Below are positions 17,954 through 26,227 of a stretch of 64,000 nt of DNA, piece by piece. The first letter of the stretch is position 1. Each line of letters opens with the position of its first letter. A program made the position numbers and the translations under genes. The stretch covers positions 248,001 to 312,000 of the forward strand of contig NZ_BAAAYO010000014.1 in assembly GCF_039536325.1 (NCBI RefSeq), given 5' to 3'. Source of the DNA: Paenibacillus_AB hodogayensis (GTDB lineage Bacteria > Bacillota > Bacilli > Paenibacillales > NBRC-103111). The notes under the pieces are model-generated. The model was given only the letters and a program-made list of their open reading frames with translations. It had not been told where the DNA came from and did no database searches.

Positions 17954-18027
17954 TTTGTACGATTTTTCGCACAATAGGCATTAATAGGAGTCGTTCTGGT
18001 GACAACTTGTGTGACAAATCGTACAAA
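17954..18027. repeat. 74-bp imperfect palindrome, copy 2
   Basis: A second element with the same outer 10 bases (TTTGTACGAT) and the same inverted end (ATCGTACAAA) has exactly the same 74-base length, while its centre differs completely. It starts 104 bases after copy 1. Confidence 0.75.
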
Positions 18028-18235
18028 TCTCTTCTTGTTTCATAAGACGTCAGGGACGAAGAGAGTCTCTTTGGACCTTCCCATCACGTCTATCACTGAT
18101 TTTGAGGCAGAGCCCGATTAGAACCATGAGTTTCCCCGTAAAAGCGGCTGGACACGTCGACGCTTTAGACCGGCAACTCCTGGTGATCAAATCTCCATGG
18201 GCCGCCGCGATCCGACCTGCCTTTCAAATTCGGGC

Positions 18236-18266
18236 TTGCACCTCCCGTTACGTGAGGTGATATGCT
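18236..18266 (+). promoter_or_regulatory. MerR-type promoter with dyad operator in a 19-bp spacer
   Basis: TTGCAC (18236-18241) and TATGCT (18261-18266) are separated by 19 bases, the over-long spacing typical of MerR-controlled promoters. The dyad CACCTC...GAGGTG (18239-18259) fills the spacer. The downstream gene encodes a MerR protein, so autoregulation is the natural reading. Confidence 0.8.
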
Positions 18267-18307
18267 GCCTTTGAAAGATCGACTACAAGTCCAAGGAGGA
18301 ATGCTTG

Positions 18308-19081
18308 ATGAAGGATGCCCGCCAATACTCGATCGGAGATTTTGCCGAAAAAACCGGTACCTCAATTCGTACGCTTCATTATTACGACGAAATCGGTCTG
18401 CTGAAGCCGCACAGACAGCCCGGCTCCGGGCACCGTCTGTATACCGATCGGGACGTGCTGACTTTGCAGCGGATCATCGGCTTCAAATTTCTCGGTTACT
18501 CGCTCGAGCAGATCCGGGAGATGACGGACGAAGCGGACGTTGAAGGAAGTTTAAAGCAGACGCTGAGGGTTCAGCAAAAAGCTTTGGAGGAGAAGCGAGA
18601 GCAGCTCGACGCGGCGATAGGCGCGATTCGGCGCACAAGTGCGCTGCTGGAGGAAAGCGGCACGGTCGATGGTTCGATTCTGTTCTCCTTGGTGAAAAGC
18701 ATGCAAACGGAGAAGGAGCAGCGGCTTTGGATCGAACGGAACGTGTCCGCAGAAGCCATCGCCCCTCTTTTTGACAAACCCGATGAGGAACATTTGGCTC
18801 TGGACAAGCAATATATCGAATTGTCAGAAGCGGTCAAGAGGCTGGCCGGCCGTGCCGTGGATGACCCGGAGGTTCAGGAACTGTTAGAACGATACTTGCA
18901 GGCCAGTCTGAACGTAACCGGACCGGAGACGCTGAAACACTTCGGCCGTCTCGAACAGGCCGAGCTCGAAGAATGGAACGATCTCGTCGCCTCCCCTTTC
19001 ACGGAGGAAGAAGAGGCTTGGTTTAATAGCGCGATGGAGCACTATATGGTGCGGTGCGGCATGCTCGGCCCGCCCGTCTAG
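18308..19081 (+). CDS. MerR family transcriptional regulator (TipA-like effector domain)
   Basis: About 257 residues. The N-terminal ~75 residues are a MerR winged helix-turn-helix (YSIGDFAEKTGTSIRTLHYY, GLLKPHRQPGSGHRLYTDRD). A coiled-coil dimerisation helix follows (residues ~85-120). The C-terminal ~130 helical residues resemble the antibiotic-binding TipAS-like domain (for example EEEEAWFNSAMEHYM), but I am less sure of that part. It binds a promoter with a 19-bp spacer and distorts it when activated. The ATG at 18308 lies 7 bases after AAGGAGGA. No efflux pump or other obvious target gene is adjacent. Confidence 0.9.
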   Translation: MKDARQYSIGDFAEKTGTSIRTLHYYDEIGLLKPHRQPGSGHRLYTDRDVLTLQRIIGFKFLGYSLEQIREMTDEADVEGSLKQTLRVQQKALEEKREQLDAAIGAIRRTSALLEESGTVDGSILFSLVKSMQTEKEQRLWIERNVSAEAIAPLFDKPDEEHLALDKQYIELSEAVKRLAGRAVDDPEVQELLERYLQASLNVTGPETLKHFGRLEQAELEEWNDLVASPFTEEEEAWFNSAMEHYMVRCGMLGPPV

Positions 19082-19089
19082 CCAGTCCG

Positions 19090-19521
19090 CTAATCGCTCG
19101 GGTACACATAGATGACGCGCACTCCCTTTCGCTCCGTCTCCTGCTTGAGATGCCGTTCGGACCCGCCGATCACTTGAATCGTGCGCTCATCCAGCCAGCG
19201 AACCTGGAAAGGGCGATCCGATACGTACAGGTTGCCTTTTCCTTTCACCGATCCATCTCCGCTGTCGACGAGCGACAAATGGTAGCTGTAGCCGGCGGTT
19301 GCCCCGCAGTTCCGCGAAAACTGCACATAGTCGTATTCCCCTTTGACGGGCTGCTCGGATCTGGAGTCGACCGTATTCTCGCACGCCCCGGCCATCACTT
19401 GATTCGCCATGATATAGATCAAAAACAGACCGATCGCAAACACCGCCGTCACCGATCCGGCGGCGATCGCAATACTGCGTTTGGCGATTTTCTGCATATG
19501 TTCGCGATCCTGCTGTTCCAT
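19090..19521 (-). CDS. Small membrane-anchored protein of unknown function
   Basis: 143 residues: a short charged N-terminus, one membrane span (SIAIAAGSVTAVFAIGLFLI) and an external domain of about 95 residues with two cysteines (ACENTV, RNCGAT) that could form a disulphide. The domain has alternating strands (YSYHLSLVDSG, GNLYVSDRPFQVRWL, RVIYVYPSD) recalling DUF5412-like proteins, but I do not recognise it firmly. GGGAGGGAG precedes the ATG. It converges on the MerR gene with 8 bases between stops. Confidence 0.7.
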   Translation of the reverse strand: MEQQDREHMQKIAKRSIAIAAGSVTAVFAIGLFLIYIMANQVMAGACENTVDSRSEQPVKGEYDYVQFSRNCGATAGYSYHLSLVDSGDGSVKGKGNLYVSDRPFQVRWLDERTIQVIGGSERHLKQETERKGVRVIYVYPSD

Positions 19522-19686
19522 CGTTTACTCCCTCCCGGCATTCCTAAAGCTTTATCATGTTAAAAATTCATCCTGTTTATATATAGTCATGTATCGTAAA
19601 TGAAGTTGCGGCCTATTTCGCGCTAACTTTTGGAAATAAATAGAATTAATTGAAAACTCATCGTTTCGAAGAGAAATAATTGTGTG

Positions 19687-19720
19687 CAAAAAAAAGAACC
19701 GCCGACGAAATTCCGTCGGC
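19687..19720 (-). terminator. Intrinsic terminator of the HTH-GyrB-like gene
   Basis: GCCGACG/CGTCGGC forms a 7-bp stem with a 6-base loop. On the minus strand it is followed after GGTTC by TTTTTTTTT. It lies 10 bases past the stop codon at 19731. Confidence 0.85.
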
Positions 19721-19730
19721 AGCCTTTTGT

Positions 19731-20927
19731 TTAAGGCGCTACATGCAGCCGTATCCACAGCTGCGGATACGCAGCCGAAAGCTCGCTGATCCGCGTCTCC
19801 AGCGCCGATCGGTCAAAGCGGCCGGCGAACAGCTCCGGATCGGGTTGGAACGTAACGCTCGTGCCGGTATCGTCCGTTTCGCCGATCGTCAGCAAGCCGG
19901 ACTGCGGAATGCCGTGACGATAATCCTGCCGGAATATGCCGCCGTCCCGGCGAATCTCCACGCCAAGCTTGCGGGACAACGCATTGACGACACCGATGCT
20001 GATGCTCTTCTCCCCGCCCGGGGCATAGAAACGGCGGGCATCGTCGCCAAATCGGGCAAGCTCGGTCAGCACCGACTGCACAGCCGGCTTGCCCGTAGCC
20101 GGCAGCAGCCGAACGGGGATGCCCCGGCCGTTGTCCGTAACCGTAGCGCTGTTGTCGTCATGCACATAAATCCGTACTTCGCTGCAATGACCGGCTTGAT
20201 GCTCCAGCACGGAATTGTCGACGACCGCCCACAGCAGCTGATGAATGTCGTACCCGCCCTGTAAGGCCTGGCCGAGATAAGCATGCGCTTCATTTCGCGC
20301 CTCGGCCATATCGATATAATCGCTCGTATCGCTCAAATCCGATACGGCTGCCAACAGCAGCAGCAGCGGAAGCCTGCGGTGCGGCGGAATCGTGTAGCGC
20401 CCTCCCCGTTCCTCCTGCGCCAGCAGGTCCGCGCCGGACAGTGCCTTCAAGTGATGATACAACTGGCCCGTCGTTCCCATGTGGAGCTTATCGACCAGCT
20501 CGGTACCGGTCAACGGCTCCTTCCATACGGCCAGAATCAGGTCGAGGCGCTGCTTATGCCCGAGGGCGGCAAGCACCTTAGCTGCCTTGTCGCCGGGGAC
20601 GCCGATCAGCTCTTCGGCTTTCCGCTCCTGCGGCTCGCACCGGACGAGCTGGCGGCCGCTACGGTATTGGCCGGAGTAATAGATCGTGCCGTACTCCGAC
20701 GCCTCCGCCTCCGATGCCGCTTCGGCGATTGGCGCCGTGAAATCCACCGAGTCGTACGACTCCTCGAGCCGTTCGGCTGCGGTCGAGTCGGTCGGCGCTC
20801 CCTCTACTTCCAAACCGTTTTGGACAATCGCTTGCGGCCGCTCCCCAAACGCCTTCCGAATCAACCGTTCCAATCCGGCAACCTGATCTTTCAAAGCGTC
20901 GAGCTCTGCACCGTAATCCCTATTCAT
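19731..20927 (-). CDS. ArsR-type winged HTH fused to a degenerate GyrB-type GHKL ATPase domain
   Basis: 398 residues. Residues 1-110 contain a short coiled coil and a variable acidic stretch. Residues ~113-185 are an ArsR-like winged helix (KVLAALGHKQRLDLILAVWK, LVDKLHMGTTGQLYHHLKAL). Residues ~210-395 follow the ATPase domain of gyrase subunit B: AVVDNSVLEHQAGHCSEV, TVTDNGRGIPV, KPAVQSVLTELARFG, GVVNALSRKLGVEIRRDG and FRQDYRHGIPQSG. Asn238, Asp265 and Arg268 match the ATP-binding Asn46, Asp73 and Arg76 of E. coli GyrB. The catalytic Glu42 is Ala234, and the GLHGVG loop is GEKSISI. The inference is a regulator that may bind, but not hydrolyse, a nucleotide or related ligand. Single gene with an AT-rich palindromic promoter region. 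Confidence 0.88.
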   Translation of the reverse strand: MNRDYGAELDALKDQVAGLERLIRKAFGERPQAIVQNGLEVEGAPTDSTAAERLEESYDSVDFTAPIAEAASEAEASEYGTIYYSGQYRSGRQLVRCEPQERKAEELIGVPGDKAAKVLAALGHKQRLDLILAVWKEPLTGTELVDKLHMGTTGQLYHHLKALSGADLLAQEERGGRYTIPPHRRLPLLLLLAAVSDLSDTSDYIDMAEARNEAHAYLGQALQGGYDIHQLLWAVVDNSVLEHQAGHCSEVRIYVHDDNSATVTDNGRGIPVRLLPATGKPAVQSVLTELARFGDDARRFYAPGGEKSISIGVVNALSRKLGVEIRRDGGIFRQDYRHGIPQSGLLTIGETDDTGTSVTFQPDPELFAGRFDRSALETRISELSAAYPQLWIRLHVAP

Positions 20928-20959
20928 CGGCTTACACTCCTTTTATATATTATTAATTT

Positions 20960-20971
20960 ACGTAATTACGT
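20960..20971. promoter_or_regulatory. Palindrome upstream of the HTH-GyrB-like gene
   Basis: ACGTAATTACGT is a perfect 12-bp palindrome, followed by a degenerate second half-site (ACGTTATTACATAA), about 33 bases before the start codon. ArsR-family proteins bind such AT-rich dyads, so autoregulation is plausible but unproved. Confidence 0.5.
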
Positions 20972-21035
20972 TATTACATAATAAATTATACTCGATAAAA
21001 GACCGGATGGGAACCGAAATTCAAAAAAAGCGCAC

Positions 21036-21087
21036 AAAAAAAACCGGCCCGGAGCTTTCGCCTCAGAAAGCTTCCGGATCGGTTTTT
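21036..21087 (-). terminator. Intrinsic terminator after the PAP2 gene
   Basis: AAACCG..CCGGAGCTTTC pairs with GAAAGCTTCCGG..CGGTTT, with T-runs on both strands, so it could act in both directions. It lies about 60 bases past the PAP2 stop codon. Confidence 0.85.
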
Positions 21088-21146
21088 GCGTCTTCGCTAC
21101 CTCAAGTCACTGCTGCCGACGTCTAGCGCAGACATTTCCCGTCTGC

Positions 21147-21782
21147 TTAGGCGGATACGGACGCCGGCGCCTTTTTCCGCAGCGGGAACAGCACTCTCAT
21201 CGCCATAGCCATCATCTCCACAACGACGATCGCCCCCACAATATCCAGCACGACGTGCTGCTTGACGAATACCGTCGACACGATAATGGCCCAGGCGACT
21301 ATGCCGATTACGGCATGAGCTTTGCGCGATAACGTAATATATTGGACCGTGCTTTTCCAAATCAGGTACGTCGTCAGTACATGAATGCTAGGAAAGCAAT
21401 TGTACGGCTGATCGGTGTTGTAAACGAGATTGACCAGCATATGCAGCGGTACATCGTCGGTTACGACCGGCCGGCTCACTACCGTCTGGAAGAAATAATA
21501 GGTAATGTAGCACACGACGAGCCCGACGCAGAGCATAACCAGCGTGCGGTAATACACCTGCGCATCTTTGCGGAACAGCAAGACGAACATCCCGATCATG
21601 AATGGGTACCACACCAGGTAGGGAATAATGAAATAAGACACGAAGGGCGTATGGACATCCATAATCGTCATCAGACTGCGCACGTTGGGGCCTTCGCGAT
21701 TCAACAGCCCGTAACATACGTTTAGCACCGGGATGCACAATAGCCAGAGTAGAGGCATATAGCCGGCTACTTTCGCTCTCAT
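21147..21782 (-). CDS. PAP2 superfamily membrane phosphatase/transferase
   Basis: 211 residues with about six membrane spans. The PAP2 signatures are NCFPSIHVLTTY (the PSxH motif) and STVFVKQHVVLDIVG (the SRxxxxxHxxxD motif in reduced form). The KxxxxxxRP motif is weak (TVVSRPVV). Members dephosphorylate lipid phosphates or move phospholipid head groups, and this size and topology also fits the inositol-phosphoceramide-synthase-like branch. The start at 21782 gives a natural first membrane span. No partner gene is adjacent. Confidence 0.85.
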   Translation of the reverse strand: MRAKVAGYMPLLWLLCIPVLNVCYGLLNREGPNVRSLMTIMDVHTPFVSYFIIPYLVWYPFMIGMFVLLFRKDAQVYYRTLVMLCVGLVVCYITYYFFQTVVSRPVVTDDVPLHMLVNLVYNTDQPYNCFPSIHVLTTYLIWKSTVQYITLSRKAHAVIGIVAWAIIVSTVFVKQHVVLDIVGAIVVVEMMAMAMRVLFPLRKKAPASVSA

Positions 21783-21877
21783 TAGGTTTCCCCCCGTTTT
21801 GTTATCATCTTCTGTTACTATAACGAAAAACGGCTCAAAAGGGTAACAGCTTTTTGGTGGAAACTCGTTTTTTCTTG

Positions 21878-22981
21878 CTATACGGTAGGCTTAGCCTTCC
21901 TGACGCGCTTCGGAGAAGCTTGACGCGGGCGCTGAATATCTTTGAAAGTAACGAATTTGCCGCTTTTCTCATTCCAAATCCGGAACCGCAGCGACTCCAG
22001 ACTCGTACGCAAGGTGATCGTCTTCACATCCTGCAGCTGCGGATTTTCGCTGTGCACCTTCTCCAAGTAATAATTCGGTACGCGCGGACTCAGATGGTGA
22101 ATATGGTGAAAGCCGATATTCCCGGTAATCCAATGCAGCAGGCGCGGCAGTTTGTAGAAGGAGCTCCCCTGCAGGGCCGCCTTCACGTAATCCCATTCCT
22201 CATCCTCTTCGAAATAAGACTCCTCGAACTGATGCTGGACGTAGAAAAGCCAAATACCCGCTGCCCCCGAAACGAAAAAGATCGTTCCTTGTATAAGCAA
22301 AACGTACTGCCAGCCGATCGCCCAGCAAAGCAAAGCGATACCGCCGACAATCGCCAAGTTTGTAACATACGTATTTATACGCTCCGGCCATGCCGCCCGT
22401 TTACGGTTAAACCGGTAATCGATCAGAAATATATAAATCGGGCCGATCGTAAACATGATGAAGGGATTGCGGTACAGTCTGTACACCAATCGCTTCCAAG
22501 GGGAAGCCGATATATATTCATCGACCGTCAGCGTCCAAATATCGCCTGTGCCCCGCTTGTCCAAATTACCGCTAGTCGCATGATGGACAGAATGACTATG
22601 CCGCCATTGGTGATACGGGCAAAAGGTCAAAATGCCGGTTATCGTCCCGACGATCTCGTTGGCCGTCCGGTTGCGAAAAAACGATTTGTGGCAGCAATCA
22701 TGAAAAATAATAAAAATACGGACAAGAAAGCCTCCGGCCACGATCGCCAATGCAAGGGTAAGCCAATAGGAGAGCGATAAACTCAAATAGGCAAAATACC
22801 AGAGCAGAAAAAAGGGTACGACGGTATTGAGAATTTGCCGTACGCTGTTTTGAATACGAGGTCTTTCGTATGGAGCAATGTTTTTTCTCCAGTTGCTGGT
22901 CTGCTCATGAGGTATTTGGATTGAAATCTTCCTCTCTCGGGATCGTTGGGTGCGATATGGTGACGCATGGACACCCTGCAT
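21878..22981 (-). CDS. des: Membrane acyl-lipid desaturase (Des type)
   Basis: About 367 residues, close to B. subtilis Des (352) in sequence and layout. The three histidine boxes for the di-iron centre are present: HDCCH, HSVHH and HHIHH, with the family blocks TSGNLDKRGTGDIWTLTV and GSSFYKLPRLLHWITGNIGF. It introduces a double bond into membrane phospholipid acyl chains to keep membranes fluid in the cold. Spans occur near LLWYFAYLSLSLSYWL, IAVLI-like segments and VLLIQGTIFFVSG. The start is unclear: the ATG at 22981 has no ribosome binding site, and similarity begins about 18 codons later near a GAGAGGAAG that precedes only ATT/ATC codons. DesK/DesR are not adjacent. Confidence 0.88.
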   Translation of the reverse strand: MQGVHASPYRTQRSRERKISIQIPHEQTSNWRKNIAPYERPRIQNSVRQILNTVVPFFLLWYFAYLSLSLSYWLTLALAIVAGGFLVRIFIIFHDCCHKSFFRNRTANEIVGTITGILTFCPYHQWRHSHSVHHATSGNLDKRGTGDIWTLTVDEYISASPWKRLVYRLYRNPFIMFTIGPIYIFLIDYRFNRKRAAWPERINTYVTNLAIVGGIALLCWAIGWQYVLLIQGTIFFVSGAAGIWLFYVQHQFEESYFEEDEEWDYVKAALQGSSFYKLPRLLHWITGNIGFHHIHHLSPRVPNYYLEKVHSENPQLQDVKTITLRTSLESLRFRIWNEKSGKFVTFKDIQRPRQASPKRVRKAKPTV

Positions 22982-23238
22982 AATACGCAAAAAAAAGAAG
23001 AAAGTTTCCGAAAAAATAAGAAAACATATGGAAAATCGTCTGAAATATCGATTTTTCATACATTTTCGGTCTATTCGCCTTGAAACGAGTCTCTTCCTTT
23101 ACCCCCTTCAGGAACCATATCTAATAAATTCTTCGTTTTTGTAAAGAATAAGATAATCTTGCTGGAGGCCGTTGCCACCGCCATACATTTGTACTATCGT
23201 TAAATCGAATACATATAAGGTAAAGGAGACAACTCCCG

Positions 23239-23736
23239 ATGTATACGACTATTTCAAGCTTCATTGACGATTATCGGCAAGAATCCACCAGTACCCAAAA
23301 GCTGCTCGACCTATTGACGGACGACTCGCTTCGGCTGGAAGTCGCTCCCGGCTACCGGAAGCTGGGCGATCTTGCTTGGCACCTGGTGACGGCCGGCGGC
23401 ATTCTGGAGCCGACCGGACTCGAATTCGACGCGCCGAACAGCCGCAGCGAAAGCCCGCCGACGGCTGCCGCCATAGCGGAAACGTACCGCATTTCGGTCG
23501 AGTCGCTGCTTCAAGCCGTGAAGGCTCAATGGACGGACGAAACGCTCCGGCAAACGATCGACGTATTCGGGCAGCAATGGCAGGTCGGCAAGACGATGGC
23601 CATGTTCGTCAAGCATGAAATTCACCACCGCGGTCAATTGACGGTGCTTATGCGGCAGGCCGGACTTCCCGTTACCGGGGTGTACGGTCCGAGCAAGGAA
23701 GAATGGGCCGCGATGGGCGTCCCTTCCCCCACCTGA
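23239..23736 (+). CDS. DinB family protein
   Basis: 165 residues forming a DinB/YfiT-like four-helix bundle. The metal-binding histidines are visible in DLAWHLVTA and in VKHEIHHRGQL, the family hallmark. Members are metal-dependent, often thiol-linked transferases or hydrolases, frequently stress-induced; the substrate here is unknown. The ATG at 23239 follows AAGGAGAC. It is transcribed alone and followed by a hairpin. Confidence 0.9.
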   Translation: MYTTISSFIDDYRQESTSTQKLLDLLTDDSLRLEVAPGYRKLGDLAWHLVTAGGILEPTGLEFDAPNSRSESPPTAAAIAETYRISVESLLQAVKAQWTDETLRQTIDVFGQQWQVGKTMAMFVKHEIHHRGQLTVLMRQAGLPVTGVYGPSKEEWAAMGVPSPT

Positions 23737-23760
23737 ATCGACTGCTTGGCCCAACAAGCG

Positions 23761-23794
23761 AGGCGCGCCTCTCCCTGACGGAGAAGGCGCGCCT
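23761..23794 (+). terminator. Hairpin after the DinB-like gene
   Basis: AGGCGCGCCTCTCC pairs with GGAGAAGGCGCGCCT around a 5-base loop. The stem is strong but only a short, broken T-run follows. Confidence 0.55.
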
Positions 23795-23998
23795 TCTGTT
23801 AGCCGGAAATCGTTTATAAAAGGCGCTGCCGCTTGGCAGCAGTGTATAAAAATGCACACGCAACAATTTTATTTCAACATAAAAGTAGAGAGAAAGGCAG
23901 GTTGTCCGCGTCAAGCGGGTCATTTCGCGGGTATTTAGGAGGAAATGGACCCAACGCGCAGAATATCAAGGGGTTACCGACTAAAGGGGGAGCTTTAC

Positions 23999-24436
23999 AT
24001 GAGACGAGTCGACGTCGCATCCGCATTGATCACGAATGACAAAGGCCAACTGCTGCTGGTCCGGAATGTAAAAGGCCACTCTAGCTACTGGGGTCTTCCC
24101 GGAGGTGCGGTGGAAAAAGGAGAAACGCTGGAACAGGCAGCCGTTCGCGAGGTGAAGGAAGAAACGGGGTACGATATCGCCATTACGGGCTTGAGCTCCC
24201 TTCGGGAAATGTTTTTCCGCGATGCCGGCAATCATGCGTTCATCGTAACGTTTTTCGCCAAAATCGTAGGCGGCGAGATGGACGCCCGCAACGACCCCGA
24301 CCGCGATATCGCCGAAGTGCGGTGGGCCGACCTGCCGACGGCGAAGCGATTGATGCCGTCCTTTATTCATAAGCTGCAGATTCGCTCCACTACCGACAAA
24401 ACCCCCGCTTTTTACGCCTTCGAAGGGACGATTTAG
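23999..24436 (+). CDS. Nudix hydrolase
   Basis: 145 residues. The Nudix box is complete: GGAVEKGETLEQAAVREVKEETGY, reading G-x5-E-x7-REVKEETG, which binds the divalent metal. Members cleave nucleoside diphosphates linked to another moiety; without a further signature the substrate cannot be named. The ATG at 23999 follows AAAGGGGGAG. The 262-base stretch before it (23737-23998) holds only the DinB-gene hairpin and no gene. It converges on the PLP enzyme. Confidence 0.9.
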   Translation: MRRVDVASALITNDKGQLLLVRNVKGHSSYWGLPGGAVEKGETLEQAAVREVKEETGYDIAITGLSSLREMFFRDAGNHAFIVTFFAKIVGGEMDARNDPDRDIAEVRWADLPTAKRLMPSFIHKLQIRSTTDKTPAFYAFEGTI

Positions 24437-24587
24437 TCCGAGTCAAATCTGCACTCAGGTTCGCTTCTGCCTTGTACGAGCCGCGCGGCGGCGGACGGGA
24501 CAAGTCGCCCGTCCGGGTATGGCTGTCCGCATGGCCGCGTTCGGGTCCGTTGCCGCTTGTCCCCAGCCTGCTCCCGATTCGATGCGC

Positions 24588-26132
24588 TCACATCCGTCCG
24601 TACATATAGCGCAGCTTCGACAGCATGCGGACGAACGGGTCGCGCCCGACCGACACGCGCAAAGCGGCTTCCGTGCCGTCCGCATCGCTGACCACGTTCA
24701 TCCGGAACGTATCGAAGCCGAAGCTGCCTCCGGACACGAAATGCTCCTCGGCCGGCGCGGACACAACGAAGCTGTCGATCCACGACTGGTACTGCGCGAC
24801 GGAACGATACCCGGGGAATTGAATGTAAAAAAGCGGACCGATCCACTCGCGCCCGTCCAGCTTGTAATCGGGCGAAGGGTCCACCGAGCGGAAATAGACG
24901 GAGACCTTCTCTTCCCGCACCGCGTGCCCCAAAAAAGCGTCCATCCAGCAAGCGTTGCGGTTCAACCGGGATAACCGGGCAATAACGCGCTGCAAATCCG
25001 GAGCAGGCAGCTGCCGGACCGCGACCGGGTCGGCCCCGGCATCGAGCAGCGCCAACAGCGTCACCCACTGCTCCCGCCGCTCTGCCGCTTCCAACGCTCG
25101 GCCCGTCGCTACCAGAAAGCCCGCGTTCGCCAAATCAAAGCCGTACTGCATATGCTTGATCCCACTCTCGACGCTGACCAGCACCACATGGGATGGCAAA
25201 CGGTCCGCATATTTCGCGAACAGCGGGTTCGCCACGCTCGTCAGCGTCCGGTCGACGATGACATACAGCGGCTGCTCTTGTCTGTGCCGGGACAACCCCT
25301 CGAACAGTCTTGCCAGATCGACAGCTGGCCGGACCGGCCAGCATACGCCCGGATCGACGAGCAGACCGCCGACCGGGGCATTGGCCTCCACTTTGGCGTA
25401 CAAACCCGCCACGTCCAGCTCCAAAGGGTCATTCAGCAGCGTGTTGGTCAGCTCGATCCCTTCGCCGTAAAAGCCTTCTTGAATATAAAAAGGCAGCGCT
25501 TCGCGAGTCGTGCTTTTATAAGCGACCAGCGCAAGCTCCAGCGCCTTCATGCCCGAGGTCGTCAGGAAACGCACGCTCCGCTCGCGCGTCTGCCCGGACA
25601 TCGGATAAAAAGCGTCCAAGGAAGCCTCCTCGTACGCCTTCACCGCTTCGCTGCCGTAGCCGCGCTCATACGTGCCCTGCTCCTCCTGGACAAACCCGAC
25701 CTCTTCGGCGAAATCCGTGTCGGGGCCGCCCCATGTTTTGCAAGGAGACTGCCAGTCGCTTCCCGCTACGATGGCGCCGAGCTGCTTATACAGCAGGCGG
25801 ATCTCGTACTTGAGAGTCAGATAAGCGTCCCAATCGCACGTCTCCGGCCTGCCTTCATAGCCCTGCGCGCGTTCCTCCAGGCCATACGCCTGACGAGCAA
25901 AAGCCGCCTCCAGTTCCCGCTCGAACCGGTGGTCCGGAAACGCATCCCGGTACAAAGCCAATCTGTCCCGTATACCCCGCAGCAGCCAGCGAAGCTCGGC
26001 GACGTCCCCGCTCCGGTCCCGCAGCTCCGTCTCCTCCATCCAGGCCGACACCCCGATGTCGGAGCCATTCTGCAAAAAGCCGGTCCAATCCCAATCGTTC
26101 GGCGCGACCGTTAAAGCCGCATCTTTGTTCAT
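24588..26132 (-). CDS. PLP-dependent transferase-like protein (Cys/Met-metabolism fold)
   Basis: About 514 residues. Residues ~190-400 resemble the fold-type I Cys/Met metabolism enzymes: TTSGMKALELALVAYKS (cofactor phosphate cup), VIVDRTLTSVANPLF (the Asp facing the pyridine nitrogen) and VSVESGIKHMQYGFDLANAG (candidate PLP lysine in SGIKHMQ). The first ~175 residues are an unrecognised helical region, longer than in cystathionine synthases. The reaction is unknown. The ATG at 26132 was chosen by protein likeness; the ribosome binding site is weak and a GTG four codons earlier is possible. It stands alone between Nudix and FAD oxidoreductase genes. The interval 24437-24587 holds nothing recognisable. 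Confidence 0.7.
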   Translation of the reverse strand: MNKDAALTVAPNDWDWTGFLQNGSDIGVSAWMEETELRDRSGDVAELRWLLRGIRDRLALYRDAFPDHRFERELEAAFARQAYGLEERAQGYEGRPETCDWDAYLTLKYEIRLLYKQLGAIVAGSDWQSPCKTWGGPDTDFAEEVGFVQEEQGTYERGYGSEAVKAYEEASLDAFYPMSGQTRERSVRFLTTSGMKALELALVAYKSTTREALPFYIQEGFYGEGIELTNTLLNDPLELDVAGLYAKVEANAPVGGLLVDPGVCWPVRPAVDLARLFEGLSRHRQEQPLYVIVDRTLTSVANPLFAKYADRLPSHVVLVSVESGIKHMQYGFDLANAGFLVATGRALEAAERREQWVTLLALLDAGADPVAVRQLPAPDLQRVIARLSRLNRNACWMDAFLGHAVREEKVSVYFRSVDPSPDYKLDGREWIGPLFYIQFPGYRSVAQYQSWIDSFVVSAPAEEHFVSGGSFGFDTFRMNVVSDADGTEAALRVSVGRDPFVRMLSKLRYMYGRM

Positions 26133-26227
26133 CCCGTTCAACACCCCATTCGAAACATAGTCGGCTTCCTACATTTTACCCGGAATCCGGCTGCGTCAAG
26201 CAGGGAGGGGAGCATGGGCATGCAACC

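Noticed and set aside
17850..18027. Insertion sequence remnants
   Set aside because: The elements have inverted ends but no transposase fragment or clear target duplication, and their 74-base length is too short for an IS; I call them only palindromic repeats.
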